Of a DNA stretch of 41,369 nucleotides, positions 25,237 to 33,877 are shown piece by piece. The stretch comes from Acidobacteriota bacterium. GTDB lineage: Bacteria; Acidobacteriota; Vicinamibacteria; Vicinamibacterales; Fen-181. Below the pieces are notes generated by a model. The model worked only from the letters and a program-made list of their open reading frames with translations, ran no database searches and was not told the origin of the DNA. Numbering within the stretch: the first letter of the stretch is position 1; each line of letters begins with the position of its first letter. The stretch is taken from NCBI GenBank assembly GCA_017883185.1, contig JADGOB010000020.1, positions 1 through 41,369 on the forward strand, given 5' to 3'. A program made the position numbers and the translations under genes.

Positions 25237-26994
25237 CTAACCGAGCGGAAGGCTGATCGTGAACACCGCGCCGCCTTCCGGCCGGTTGGCCGCCCAGACC
25301 TGTCCGCCCAGTACGTCGATGAGGTGCTTGACGATCGACAGCCCGAGCCCGGTCCCGCCCGACTCGCGCGAACGGGCCTTGTCGACGCGGTAAAACCGCT
25401 CGAAGACCCGCTCGAGATCCGATTCGGGAATGCCAGGGCCTTCGTCCGACACCGTGATGGCGACGCGGTCGCCGTTCTGCCGGGCGTCCAGGCGGATGCG
25501 TGTCCCTTCCGGTGAGTAGTTGACCGCGTTCTCGACCAGGTTCCGGATGGCGTCCTGCAGTTTCTGGGGGTCGGTGCGGACCGTCGTCACCTCCGGGGCC
25601 ACGCCAATCGTCACCTCCTGGCGTCGCGACTCGATGATCGTGGCCAGGTCCGCAATCGCGCCAGCCAGCAGCCCCGGCAGCGGACACGTCGATTGCTCGA
25701 CCGGTTCCTGCCGCGCGTCGAGTCCGGCCAAGCGGAGGAGGTCGCGGACCAGGCGCTCCATCCGGCTGACGTGGCGTGCGATGACGTCGAGGAACCGGGC
25801 GCGATCCTCGACGCTCGCAGGGTCGTCGGTCAGCGCCTCGACGTAACCTCTGATGGCCGTCAGCGGCGTGCGCAACTCGTGCGAGACATTCGCGACGAAA
25901 TCGCGGCGGACCTGGTCGGCGCGGCGCAGGTCTGTGATGTCGTGGAGGACGAGCACGGCGCCGGTCACCGAGGGCGCCGACACCGGTGTCGCGCGGGCCA
26001 CGAGCCGCCGTCCGGGGGTTCTCGCGGGCGACAGCTCGAGGTGGGGTGGCTGCCGGCCCTCGAGTGTGTCGGTCAGCAGCGCCGCAATGCCCGGGTGACG
26101 CACCGATTCCAGGTAGTGTCCGCCGACCGTCGCGTCGTCGAGCGCGAGCATCGCGCGCGCCGCTCGATTCACCAACTGGACGCGGCCCTGGCTGTTGACC
26201 ACCATCACGCCTTCGACCATGCCCGTGAGGATCGCGTCGGTACGCGCCCGATCCTGCCGCAGTTCATCGACGCGGCTGGCGAGCTCGCGCACGGTGTCGT
26301 CCAGCACGCGGGCCACCGTGCCCAGCTCGTCCCGCTCGTAGTCGCGCACCCGCTGCGACAGGTCGCCCGACGCGAAGCGGCGCGCGGCGCTCGCGATGGC
26401 CTGCAGCCGTCGGCCGAGCAGGACGGAGGCGATCCACGCGAGGGCCAGGGCGCCCACGAGCGCGACGCCGAGCGCCACCAGTGTCATGTGCCGTACGGAC
26501 GCCACCTGCTGCTGGACCTCGGTCAGCGGCAGCGCGAGCCGGACCATCGTCATCCGTGGATGGTCGATGGTGACCGCGACGTACAGCATGTCGGTCTGGA
26601 TCGTGTGGCTGTAGCGGCGGGAGATGCCAACCCCCGTCGCCTTCGCCTGGAGCACTTCCGGCCGCGTGGCGTGGTTCTCGAGTGTGGAGAGGGTCGCGCC
26701 GCTCACCATGGAATCGCCGACGACGGTGCCGTCGGCCGCGATCAGCGTCACCCGTGCCGACAGGGTCTTCCCGATTCGGCCGGCTTCGGACTCGATGGCG
26801 CCGGAAGGGAGATCGCGTTCGTGCGTGGAGAGGACGTCGGCGACGAGATGCGCTTCGGAGACCAGCGACTGCTCGATCCGCCGGTACGTCTGTTCCGGGA
26901 GGGACAGGGACACGAGCGTCGCCACCAGCAGGAGGCACGCGGCCGCGACGCCGAAGATCGCGACGAATATCTTCCCCCGAAACCCGAGGTGCAT
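25237..26994 (-). CDS. phoR: phosphate regulon sensor histidine kinase PhoR
   Basis: 585 residues. Two membrane segments (about 8-28 and 165-187) flank a periplasmic sensor region of some 135 residues; then a HAMP domain (RRLQAIASAARRFASGDLSQRV), a PAS domain (DAILTGMVEGVMVVNSQGRVQLVNRAARAML), the HisKA motif FVANVSHELRTPLTAIRGYVEAL with the phosphoacceptor His, and the catalytic domain with NLVENAVNYSPEG, DEGPGIPESDLERVFERFYRVD and GGTGLGLSIVKHL. The large periplasmic domain differs from E. coli PhoR, which has almost none. Start is ATG 26994, 26 bases after phoB; upstream frame is the shadow of phoB. Assignment to phosphate rests on its neighbours. Confidence 0.92.
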   Translation of the reverse strand: MHLGFRGKIFVAIFGVAAACLLLVATLVSLSLPEQTYRRIEQSLVSEAHLVADVLSTHERDLPSGAIESEAGRIGKTLSARVTLIAADGTVVGDSMVSGATLSTLENHATRPEVLQAKATGVGISRRYSHTIQTDMLYVAVTIDHPRMTMVRLALPLTEVQQQVASVRHMTLVALGVALVGALALAWIASVLLGRRLQAIASAARRFASGDLSQRVRDYERDELGTVARVLDDTVRELASRVDELRQDRARTDAILTGMVEGVMVVNSQGRVQLVNRAARAMLALDDATVGGHYLESVRHPGIAALLTDTLEGRQPPHLELSPARTPGRRLVARATPVSAPSVTGAVLVLHDITDLRRADQVRRDFVANVSHELRTPLTAIRGYVEALTDDPASVEDRARFLDVIARHVSRMERLVRDLLRLAGLDARQEPVEQSTCPLPGLLAGAIADLATIIESRRQEVTIGVAPEVTTVRTDPQKLQDAIRNLVENAVNYSPEGTRIRLDARQNGDRVAITVSDEGPGIPESDLERVFERFYRVDKARSRESGGTGLGLSIVKHLIDVLGGQVWAANRPEGGAVFTISLPLG

Positions 26995-27020
26995 CGATCG
27001 TCTCCTGGCACGCGCCACGC

Positions 27021-27725
27021 CTACCCCTCGTCGTCTCCCGCTGGCGGGTCGGCAAGCTTGTAGCCGAATTGCTTGACCGTGACGAGCGCCTCGGCCAGGA
27101 GGGGAATCTTCTCCCGCAGCCGGCGAACGTGCACATCCACCGTGCGCGTCCCGCCCGTGTATTGATAGCCCCAGACGTCCGACAGCAGACGGTCGCGTGA
27201 CAGCACCCGTCCCCGGTGCTGGATGAAGAACTCCAGCAGGAGGAACTCCTTGGCGGTGAGCACTACCTCCCGGCCGTTGTCCTTCACGACATGCTGCTCG
27301 CGGTCGATCGCGATCCCCTCGTAGGTCGTGCGGCCGTCGCCCACCGTTCCTCCCCTCGACGCCCTCCGCAGGAGCGCGCCGATACGGGCGACCAGCTCTT
27401 TCGGGCTGAACGGCTTGGTCAGGTAGTCGTCGGCGCCCAGCTCGAGGCCGGCCACGCGGTCCGACTCTTCTGCCCGGGCGGTGACGACGATGATCGGCAG
27501 GTCCACGGTCGCGGGATCGCGCCGCAGCGCCTGGCAGATCTCCAGGCCGTGGAGACCCGGCAGCATCAGGTCCAGCACGAGCAGGTCCGGTCGTCGGGCG
27601 CGCACTCTCGGCAGGGCCTGGGTGCCCGACGCCAGCACCTCCGCGGTGTGGCCGGCCTTCACCACGTAATGCCGGATCAACTCGGCGATGTCCCGGTCGT
27701 CTTCGACGATGAGGATATGGCTCAC
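27021..27725 (-). CDS. phoB: phosphate regulon response regulator PhoB
   Basis: 234 residues. Receiver domain with acidic pocket D9-D10, phosphorylation site D52 (LVLDLMLPG), IIVVTAR and DDYLTKPFSPKEL; C-terminal OmpR/PhoB winged helix with LTAKEFLLLEFFIQHRGRVLSRDRLLSDVWG and TRTVDVHVRRLREKI. ATG 27725. It is first in the minus-strand run phoB-phoR-glgC and is divergent from pstC; the 143-base gap holds a candidate PHO box that could serve both directions. Specific assignment as PhoB comes from context and from VWGYQYTGGTRTVDVHVRRLREKI, common in this clade. Confidence 0.93.
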   Translation of the reverse strand: MSHILIVEDDRDIAELIRHYVVKAGHTAEVLASGTQALPRVRARRPDLLVLDLMLPGLHGLEICQALRRDPATVDLPIIVVTARAEESDRVAGLELGADDYLTKPFSPKELVARIGALLRRASRGGTVGDGRTTYEGIAIDREQHVVKDNGREVVLTAKEFLLLEFFIQHRGRVLSRDRLLSDVWGYQYTGGTRTVDVHVRRLREKIPLLAEALVTVKQFGYKLADPPAGDDEG

Positions 27726-27768
27726 AACAGCGTCTGTTCGGCGTCAATCCTCTCAGCCCGTCCGCTCG

Positions 27769-27807
27769 CTGTCAACTGCTTCCCGCGCTCGTAACACCCA
27801 TTTAACA
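27769..27807 (+). promoter_or_regulatory. candidate PHO box between phoB and pstC
   Basis: GTAACACCCATTTAACA at 27791-27807 has two half-sites, GTAACA and TTAACA, at an exact 11-base period. CTGTCA at 27769-27774 lies two periods upstream, in phase, and resembles a proteobacterial PHO half-site. It is 61 bases from the pstC start. Similar sites precede pstB and the porin-pstS pair. Confidence 0.55.
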
Positions 27808-27868
27808 GCGCCGACACGCCGGCGAAACGTCGCCTGCCTAGACTGCAGAGCGTGATGAGACTGCGGAC

Positions 27869-28813
27869 ATGAGGGGGATCCTGTCGGTCGTCGCGACGCG
27901 GCTGCGGAGGGGCGACGCCGTGGCGCACGCGTTCACCTTTGTCTTCGGCGCCACCGTGGTTGGCGTGACCGGCCTGCTCGCATGGGAACTCTGGCGCAAC
28001 TCGGCCCTCGCACGGCAGCAGTTCGGGTGGGGGTTCCTCGTCTCCCAGACATGGGACCCGGTGGCCGGGCAATTCGGCGCCGCGGCATTCGTGTACGGCA
28101 CGCTGATGACGTCGGCCCTCGCGCTGATCATCGCGGTGCCGCTTGGCGTGGGCGTCGCGATATTCCTGGCGGAGCTCGCGCCGCCGCGGCTCTCCGCGGT
28201 GGCCGGGATGCTGCTCGAGTTGCTGGCGGCCATTCCAAGCGTCATCTACGGCCTGATCGGCATCGCCGTCCTGGTGCCGGCGATGCGGCAGTGGGTGCAG
28301 CCGATCCTGAAGACGGCCACCGGGGGATTCCCGCTGTTCAGTGGCCCTGCCTACGGGATCGGCCTCCTCACGGCCGGAATCGTCCTCGCCATCATGATCG
28401 TGCCATTCATCGTCTCGGTCGGGCGCGAGGTGCTGCTCTCCGTGCCGCGCGAGCAGCGCGAGGCGGCGCTGGCGCTTGGATCCACGCGCTGGGAGAGTAC
28501 CTGGAAGGTCGTGCTCCCGTACGCCCGTCCCGGGCTCTACGGCGCGATCTTCCTCGCGCTCGGCCGCGCGCTCGGTGAAACGATGGCCGTGACGATGGTC
28601 ATCGGCAACCGGCCGGAGATCGCCGCGTCGCTGTTCGCGCCGGCCTACTCGATGGCGGCCGTGATCGCGAACGAGTTCAGTGAGGCCACCGAGGAGCTGT
28701 ACCTGCATTCGCTCATCGAGGTCGGCCTCGTCCTCTTCTTTTTGACGATGATCATCAACATGGTCGCCCGGGGACTGATAGCCGCCACCGCGGGACCAGG
28801 TACCGCGCGATGA
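27869..28813 (+). CDS. pstC: phosphate ABC transporter permease PstC
   Basis: 314 residues with six membrane segments, the first at about 25-46. The permease coupling (EAA) loop reads REQREAALALGSTRWESTWKVVLPYARPGLYGAI, with a preceding PFIVSVGREVLLSVP. LLELLAAIPSVIYGLIGIAVLVP is diagnostic of PstC. It forms the channel with PstA, driven by PstB. ATG 27869; TGA overlaps the pstA start (ATGA). pstS and pstB are elsewhere in the window. Confidence 0.96.
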   Translation: MRGILSVVATRLRRGDAVAHAFTFVFGATVVGVTGLLAWELWRNSALARQQFGWGFLVSQTWDPVAGQFGAAAFVYGTLMTSALALIIAVPLGVGVAIFLAELAPPRLSAVAGMLLELLAAIPSVIYGLIGIAVLVPAMRQWVQPILKTATGGFPLFSGPAYGIGLLTAGIVLAIMIVPFIVSVGREVLLSVPREQREAALALGSTRWESTWKVVLPYARPGLYGAIFLALGRALGETMAVTMVIGNRPEIAASLFAPAYSMAAVIANEFSEATEELYLHSLIEVGLVLFFLTMIINMVARGLIAATAGPGTAR

Positions 28814-29658
28814 CCCTCCTGTTCCGGAACCAACGCCGGAAAATCGTGAACGTGGTGATGCTCGGCATGACGGCGTTCTCCACGCTGCTGAGCGTCTCGG
28901 TGCTGTTCTTCGTCCTCGTCTACCTGATCGTCAAGGGCGGCAGTTCCCTGAACGTGGCGTTCTTCACCGAACTTCCGAAACCGGTCGGCGAGAGCGGCGG
29001 CGGGATGGCCAATGCGCTCGTGGGGAGTGCGAAGATGCTGGGGATCGCGGCGATCACCGGGCTGCCCGTCGGCCTGCTGGCCGGCCTCTATCTGAGCGAG
29101 TTCGCGGGCCGGACGATGGCGGGCGCCGTCCGCTACGCGGCGGACCTGCTGAACGGGATGCCGTCGATCGTCGTCGGGATCTTCGTCTACACCCTCGTGG
29201 TGCTGCCGATGAAGCAGTTCTCCACGCTGGCCGGCGGGCTGGCGCTCGGGATCATGATGATCCCGATCATGACGCGCAGCACCGAGGAATTCCTGCGCGC
29301 GGTGCCGGTGTCGCTGCGCGAGGCGTCGCTGGCGCTGGGTGCGTCCCTCACGCTGACGATCGTTCGGGTGGTTGTCCCGGCGGCCACCCGCGGTATCGTC
29401 ACGGCGGCCATGCTCGGCCTCGCCCGCGTGGCCGGAGAAACGGCGCCTCTGCTGTTCACTTCGCTCGGCAACGCGTTCTGGAGCCCGGGCGTCCTGCACC
29501 CGACCGCCTCGCTGCCGGTCATGATTTACAACTACGCGGTCTCTCCCTACGACGACTGGCACCGCCAGGCATGGGCTGCCGGCCTGGTCCTGCTGACGCT
29601 CGTCCTGCTCGCCAACCTCGGCGCCCGCTCCCTCCTCGGCGGACGTCGCCACGCCTGA
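28810..29658 (+). CDS. pstA: phosphate ABC transporter permease PstA
   Basis: 282 residues with six membrane segments. The family blocks are LLAGLYLSEFAG, AADLLNGMPSIVVGIFVYTLVV, and the coupling loop PVSLREASLALGASLTLTIVRVVVPAATRGIVTA, with GETAPLLFT near the C-terminus. ATG 28810 overlaps the pstC stop by 4 bases, so the two permeases are translated together. The next gene starts 105 bases downstream after a hairpin and a possible promoter. Confidence 0.96.
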   Translation: MTLLFRNQRRKIVNVVMLGMTAFSTLLSVSVLFFVLVYLIVKGGSSLNVAFFTELPKPVGESGGGMANALVGSAKMLGIAAITGLPVGLLAGLYLSEFAGRTMAGAVRYAADLLNGMPSIVVGIFVYTLVVLPMKQFSTLAGGLALGIMMIPIMTRSTEEFLRAVPVSLREASLALGASLTLTIVRVVVPAATRGIVTAAMLGLARVAGETAPLLFTSLGNAFWSPGVLHPTASLPVMIYNYAVSPYDDWHRQAWAAGLVLLTLVLLANLGARSLLGGRRHA

Positions 29659-29667
29659 TCGCTCGCC

Positions 29668-29692
29668 GGGACCCCCGTTTGCGGAAGGTCCC
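29668..29692 (+). terminator. hairpin after pstA
   Basis: GGGACC (29668-29673) pairs with GGTCCC (29687-29692), with an inner CCG/CGG helix and a TTTG loop. There is no T run after it, so it may be a weak or factor-dependent terminator, or an RNA stabiliser, between pstA and the DUF47-Pit genes. Confidence 0.4.
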
Positions 29693-29722
29693 CAGGTGTT
29701 CCGTCACGGCCCCGGTCGAATC

Positions 29723-29731
29723 TGATACAAT
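29723..29731 (+). promoter_or_regulatory. extended -10 element before the DUF47 gene
   Basis: TGATACAAT (TG plus -10 TACAAT) lies about 33 bases upstream of GTG 29764; no clear -35. It suggests that the DUF47-Pit genes can be transcribed apart from pstC-pstA. Confidence 0.4.
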
Positions 29732-29763
29732 TCGGCGGCTCTGAAGTGCCGAAGGGGGATAGT

Positions 29764-30381
29764 GTGGCGTTCCGGCTGATTCCAAAGGAAGAGAAGTTCT
29801 ACCAGGATTTTCTGGCGATTGCGGACGAGCTGAAGCACGGCGCCCGTTTGCTCGAGGAGATGCTGGCGACCGATCCGCCCGCGTGGGACAAGGCCGCGGA
29901 AATCAAGGAAGTGGAGCATAAGTGCGACTTCCTGAGCCACGAGGTGTACCAGCGGCTGCACCGCACGTTCGTCACTCCCCTGGACCGTGAGGACATCCAC
30001 GCCCTGGCTGGATCGCTCGACGACGTGATGGACGAGATCGACGCGACAGCCGGCTACGTGAGCCTGTACCGCGTCCCTGTCGTCCGCTACGGCGCGCGCG
30101 AGCTGGCCCGTATCATCACCGACTCGACCAAGGCGGTCCGGCTCGCGATGGGGGGGCTGGAGTTGCGGAAGGGCGTGTCGGAACCGCTCGTCGAGATCAA
30201 CCGGCTGGAGAACGAGGCGGACCGCATGCACCTCGAGGCGGTCAAGAAGCTGCTGGACGAGGAGACGGACGCGATCCTGGTGTTCAAGTGGAAGGAAATC
30301 CTCGACCGCCTCGAGGACGCGACCGATCGCTGCGAGGACGTCGCCGACGTGATCGAAGGCGTCGTGCTCAAGAACTCGTGA
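29764..30381 (+). CDS. DUF47 (PhoU-like) regulator of phosphate transport
   Basis: 205 residues, all helical, without membrane segments. The block VEHKCDFLSHEVYQRLHRTFVTPLDREDIHALAGSLDDVMDEID and the later LENEADRMHLEAVKKLL are typical of DUF47, a family related to PhoU that accompanies and regulates Pit transporters. GTG 29764 is chosen because GGGGGA lies just upstream; GTG 29746 is an in-frame alternative that would add six residues. The pit gene follows after 7 bases. A hairpin and a possible promoter separate this pair from pstA. Confidence 0.92.
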   Translation: MAFRLIPKEEKFYQDFLAIADELKHGARLLEEMLATDPPAWDKAAEIKEVEHKCDFLSHEVYQRLHRTFVTPLDREDIHALAGSLDDVMDEIDATAGYVSLYRVPVVRYGARELARIITDSTKAVRLAMGGLELRKGVSEPLVEINRLENEADRMHLEAVKKLLDEETDAILVFKWKEILDRLEDATDRCEDVADVIEGVVLKNS

Positions 30382-30388
30382 GGCCGGC

Positions 30389-31387
30389 ATGGACCTCTTC
30401 GTCGTCATCCTGCTCATCACCGTCGCCCTGGCCTTCGACTACATCAACGGTTTCCACGACGCCGCCAACTCGATCGCGACGGTCGTGTCTACCCGGGTCC
30501 TTTCGCCGGGGAAGGCGGTCATCTGGGCGGCGTTCTTCAACTTCGTCGCCGCGTTCGCCTTCGGAACGGCGGTCGCGAGGACGATCGGCTCGGGGATGAT
30601 CGACATCCACGCGGTCACCTTTGCCGTGATCTTCGCGGGGCTGGTGGGCGCCATCGCATGGGACCTGATCACCTGGTACTGGGGCCTGCCGACCAGTTCG
30701 TCGCACGCCTTGATCGGCGGGTACGCCGGGGCGGCCATCACCAAGGCTGGATTCTCCGTGATCATCCCCTCGGGGTGGACGAAAACGCTGGTCTTCACCG
30801 TGGTCTCCCCGGTGATCGGCCTGGTCGCGGGACTCGTGTTGATGGTCCTCATCTACTGGGTCTGCGCGCCAATGGCGCCGGCGCGGGTGGACAAGTGGTT
30901 CCGTCGTTTGCAGTTGCTCTCCGCTGCCTTCTTCAGCCTGAATCACGGCGCGAACGATGCCCAAAAAACGATGGGGATCATCGCGGGCGTGCTGTTCACC
31001 GCCGGCTATCTGCAGGGGGAATTTCGCGTGCCGATCTGGGTGGTGCTGCTGGCGCACGCGGCGATCAGCCTTGGCACCCTGTCCGGGGGCTGGCGGATCA
31101 TCCACACGATGGGATCGCGAATCACGAAGCTGCAGCCGGTCAACGGGTTCGCGGCCGAGACGGGAGCGGCGTCGGCCCTCCTCCTGGCCACGTCCTTCGG
31201 GATCCCGGTGAGCACCACGCACGCGATCACGGGGGCCATTGTCGGCGTCGGTGCCACGCGTCGCTGGTCGGCGGTGCGTTGGGGTGTGGCAGGACAGATC
31301 GTGTGGGCCTGGCTGCTGACGATCCCCGCCGCTGCGGCGATCGGCGCCGGGACCTACATCGTGCTCCGTTTCTTCGGCTTCGCCTGA
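30389..31387 (+). CDS. low-affinity inorganic phosphate transporter (Pit family)
   Basis: 332 residues with about ten membrane segments. Two copies of the family signature are visible: FDYINGFHDAANSIATVVSTRVL (15-37) in the first half and NHGANDAQKTMGIIAG in the second half; TSSSHALIGGYAGA and VSTTHAITGAIVGVGATRR are the paired GxxxSSxxA-type motifs. Pit carriers import phosphate or metal-phosphate with protons. It follows the DUF47 gene after 7 bases, the usual pair. A low-affinity Pit system directly behind pstC-pstA is uncommon. Confidence 0.95.
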   Translation: MDLFVVILLITVALAFDYINGFHDAANSIATVVSTRVLSPGKAVIWAAFFNFVAAFAFGTAVARTIGSGMIDIHAVTFAVIFAGLVGAIAWDLITWYWGLPTSSSHALIGGYAGAAITKAGFSVIIPSGWTKTLVFTVVSPVIGLVAGLVLMVLIYWVCAPMAPARVDKWFRRLQLLSAAFFSLNHGANDAQKTMGIIAGVLFTAGYLQGEFRVPIWVVLLAHAAISLGTLSGGWRIIHTMGSRITKLQPVNGFAAETGAASALLLATSFGIPVSTTHAITGAIVGVGATRRWSAVRWGVAGQIVWAWLLTIPAAAAIGAGTYIVLRFFGFA

Positions 31388-31438
31388 CCGGCCGCTCGAC
31401 AGCGCCTGCCCGCGTCGAAGATCGTGCGCGCCCACAGA

Positions 31439-31461
31439 TGACGCGCGTCAGACGCGCGTCA
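31439..31461. terminator. inverted repeat at the junction of pit and ribH
   Basis: TGACGCGCGTC (31439-31449) and GACGCGCGTCA (31451-31461) are perfect inverted repeats separated by one base, and each arm is itself nearly palindromic. It overlaps the last codons of ribH and lies 52 bases behind pit, which converges on it. It lacks a T run. It may act as a bidirectional terminator. Confidence 0.45.
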
Positions 31462-31945
31462 GGTGGGTGTTCGGCGGCGCGTCGAGCGTGGCGCACAGGT
31501 CGATCATCTCGAGTGCGGTAGCTGCCGCGTCGAACCCCTTGTTGCCGGCCTTCGTGCCCGCCCGCTCCATCGCCTGATCGAGCGTCTCGGCGGTGATCAC
31601 GCCGAAGATGACCGGGACTCCCGAGTCGAGCGAAACCTGTGCGATACCTTTCGTCACCTCTCCCGCGATGTACTGGAAGTGCGGCGTGTCGCCCTGAATC
31701 AGGCAACCCAGGCACACCACCGCGCCGTACCGGCCACTGCGTGCCAGGCGCTGGGCCGCCAGCGGCATCTCGAAGCTCCCAGGCACCCACGCGACATCCA
31801 CGTCCGCGTCAGCCACCCCGTGCCGGCGGAGGCAATCCTGGGCACCCGCCAGCAGCTCCTTGGTGAAGAAGTCATTGAACCGGGAGGCCACCAGCGCCAC
31901 CTTCCGCCCACGCGCATCGAACCGTCCCTCGAATACCTGTCCCAT
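31448..31945 (-). CDS. ribH: 6,7-dimethyl-8-ribityllumazine synthase
   Basis: 165 residues. Condenses the pyrimidine and dihydroxybutanone phosphate precursors, the next-to-last step of riboflavin synthesis. Family blocks: [55 protein letters not shown] (catalytic His in the TPHF segment), [35 protein letters not shown] 31945 follows GGGAGG. Last gene of the rib operon, 59 bases behind ribBA; the gap holds a perfect palindrome. Its final codons overlap an inverted repeat. Confidence 0.97.
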   Translation of the reverse strand: MGQVFEGRFDARGRKVALVASRFNDFFTKELLAGAQDCLRRHGVADADVDVAWVPGSFEMPLAAQRLARSGRYGAVVCLGCLIQGDTPHFQYIAGEVTKGIAQVSLDSGVPVIFGVITAETLDQAMERAGTKAGNKGFDAAATALEMIDLCATLDAPPNTHLTRV

Positions 31946-31970
31946 CTCATCCCTCCCGTCATTCCGCGTG

Positions 31971-31991
31971 GGGGTCAGGAGACCTGACCCC
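31971..31991. repeat. REP-like palindrome between ribBA and ribH
   Basis: GGGGTCAGG (31971-31979) and CCTGACCCC (31983-31991) are perfect 9-base arms around AGA. It is the only copy in the window. Its shape is that of a dispersed palindromic (REP-like) element rather than of a terminator, since no T run follows on either strand and it interrupts an operon. Confidence 0.55.
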
Positions 31992-32004
31992 AAGAGTGGC
32001 CGTG

Positions 32005-33219
32005 TCAGATCTGCCCCAGTAAGTGACCGAGCTTCGACTTCTTCGTTCGCAAGTACTCGATGTTGCGGCCGTTGGGCGCCACCTCGAGGGGGATCCGCTC
32101 GGTGACTTCCAGACCGTGGCTGTTGAGGCCGACGATCTTCCGCGGGTTGTTCGTCAACAGCGCCATGCGGCCGACGCCGAGGTCGTGCAGGATCTGCGCC
32201 CCAATCCCGTACTCGCGAAGGTCGTCGGGAAAACCCAGCTGGCGGTTCGCTTCAACCGTGTCGCTGCCCGCCTCCTGCAGCGAATAGGCCTTGAGCTTGT
32301 TGAGCAGGCCGATACCCCGTCCCTCTTGCCGCATGTAGAGGAAGACGCCGGAGCCGCGTGTCTCGAGTGCCGCCAGCGCCGCCTCCATCTGTTCTCCACA
32401 GTCGCACCGGAGCGAGTGGAAGACGTCTCCGGTCATGCACTCGGAGTGCACGCGGACGAGCACGGTGGCCTCGCGCGTGATGTCGCCTTTCACCAGCGCG
32501 AGGTGCAGCGCCTGATCGACCGTCGTGCTGTAAGCAACCAGGCGGAACTGGCCGTACCTCGTCGGCAACGCGATCTCGATCTCCCGGCGAACGAGCTTCT
32601 CGTGACGTCGCCGGTAGGCGATGAGGTCGGCAATCGACACGATCACGAGGTCGAACGCGTTGGCGATGGCGCCCAGCCGCGGCAACCGCGCCATGCTGCC
32701 GTCCTCGTCCATGATCTCGCAGAGGACGCCGGCAGGGTAGAGACCCGCGATGCGGCAGAGATCGACCACGGCTTCGGTGTGCCCGGCACGCTGCAGGACA
32801 CCGCCCGGTTGCGCCTCGAGCGGGAACACGTGACCGGGTCGCGCCAGGTCGCGAGACCTCGAAGCCGGGTCGATGAAGACCCGCACGGTGTGGGCCCGGT
32901 CGTGAGCCGAGATCCCCGTCGCGATCCCGGCCGCCGCGTCGATCGACACGGTGAACGACGTGCCGAGCGCCGCGGTGTTCTCCGTCACCATCGGCTGCAG
33001 TTCGAGCGAACGAAGACGATCCCGGGTGGCCGCCAGGCACACCAGGCCGCGGCCCTGCTTGCTGAGAAAGTTGATTGCGTCCGGCGTCACCTTCTCTGCC
33101 GCGATCACGAAGTCTCCCTCGTTCTCGCGGTCTTCGTCGTCCACGACGATGATGGGCTCGCCGCGGCGCAGCGCCGCCAGGGCGTCCTGAATCGTATCGA
33201 GCGTCGTCTGATCCAGCAT
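32005..33219 (-). CDS. ribBA: bifunctional 3,4-dihydroxy-2-butanone-4-phosphate synthase / GTP cyclohydrolase II
   Basis: 404 residues. N-terminal RibB domain (1-200) with [37 protein letters not shown] and [14 protein letters not shown]-terminal RibA domain (205-404) with the zinc site [21 protein letters not shown] (three cysteines) and [21 protein letters not shown], and the C-terminal [15 protein letters not shown]. Both halves of the early riboflavin pathway are in one protein. ATG 33219 lies 4 bases behind ribE; the frame is open upstream without similarity. Confidence 0.97.
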   Translation of the reverse strand: MLDQTTLDTIQDALAALRRGEPIIVVDDEDRENEGDFVIAAEKVTPDAINFLSKQGRGLVCLAATRDRLRSLELQPMVTENTAALGTSFTVSIDAAAGIATGISAHDRAHTVRVFIDPASRSRDLARPGHVFPLEAQPGGVLQRAGHTEAVVDLCRIAGLYPAGVLCEIMDEDGSMARLPRLGAIANAFDLVIVSIADLIAYRRRHEKLVRREIEIALPTRYGQFRLVAYSTTVDQALHLALVKGDITREATVLVRVHSECMTGDVFHSLRCDCGEQMEAALAALETRGSGVFLYMRQEGRGIGLLNKLKAYSLQEAGSDTVEANRQLGFPDDLREYGIGAQILHDLGVGRMALLTNNPRKIVGLNSHGLEVTERIPLEVAPNGRNIEYLRTKKSKLGHLLGQI

Positions 33220-33223
33220 GGTT

Positions 33224-33877
33224 CTATCTGCTCCAGCCGCGGGCAAGGATGGCGCCGATCGTCTGATGCGTGGCAGGTCGCGCGTCCCGGGCGGCGCCTG
33301 CCATGGCCGCTTTCGAGAGGATGTCAATCTCGAGGTTCACCCGATCGCCGGCGCGCAGGGTGTCGAAGCGGGTCTCCCGGAGCGTGTGCGGCACGATCGT
33401 CACCGTGAATGTGCGGTCGAACGGGCCGTCGTCGAGCGTCAGGCTCACGCCGTCAACCGCGATCGAACCCTTGGGCACCAGCTGCGCGCGCAGGGCGGGC
33501 GACGCGAACATCGAGAGCGCGCGCGTGCCTCGTTCCCGCCGGATGCGTGCCACCTGCCCGATGCCGTCCACGTGCCCGAGCACGAAGTGGCCGCCTAGCG
33601 GATCACCGGAGCGGAGCGCCGGCTCGAGGTGAAGGGCCTGGCCCACGCGCCAGTCCGCCAGGGTTGTCACGCGACGCGTCTCGGCGGATGCGTCCACGCG
33701 CACGCGGTCCGCGGTCATCGTGGTGATGGTCAGGCAGATGCCGTTCACGGCCAGGCTGTCGCCGATCGCGAGACCGCTGGCGACAACCTTTGGTGCCGCG
33801 ATCTCGAGCACCGTGAGCCCCGAGACGCTGCGTTGCGACCGCAAGCGTCCGACTTCGCGAACGAGCCCCGTGAACAT
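33224..33877 (-). CDS. ribE: riboflavin synthase, alpha subunit
   Basis: 217 residues. Two similar barrels, as in all alpha-type riboflavin synthases: [12 protein letters not shown] (1-12) and [14 protein letters not shown] in the first, and [12 protein letters not shown] and [14 protein letters not shown] in the second; the C-terminus has [11 protein letters not shown]. It dismutates lumazine to riboflavin. Its ATG (33877-33875) shares its A with the ribD stop codon, so the two are translationally coupled. ribBA follows after 4 bases. Confidence 0.96.
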   Translation of the reverse strand: MFTGLVREVGRLRSQRSVSGLTVLEIAAPKVVASGLAIGDSLAVNGICLTITTMTADRVRVDASAETRRVTTLADWRVGQALHLEPALRSGDPLGGHFVLGHVDGIGQVARIRRERGTRALSMFASPALRAQLVPKGSIAVDGVSLTLDDGPFDRTFTVTIVPHTLRETRFDTLRAGDRVNLEIDILSKAAMAGAARDARPATHQTIGAILARGWSR

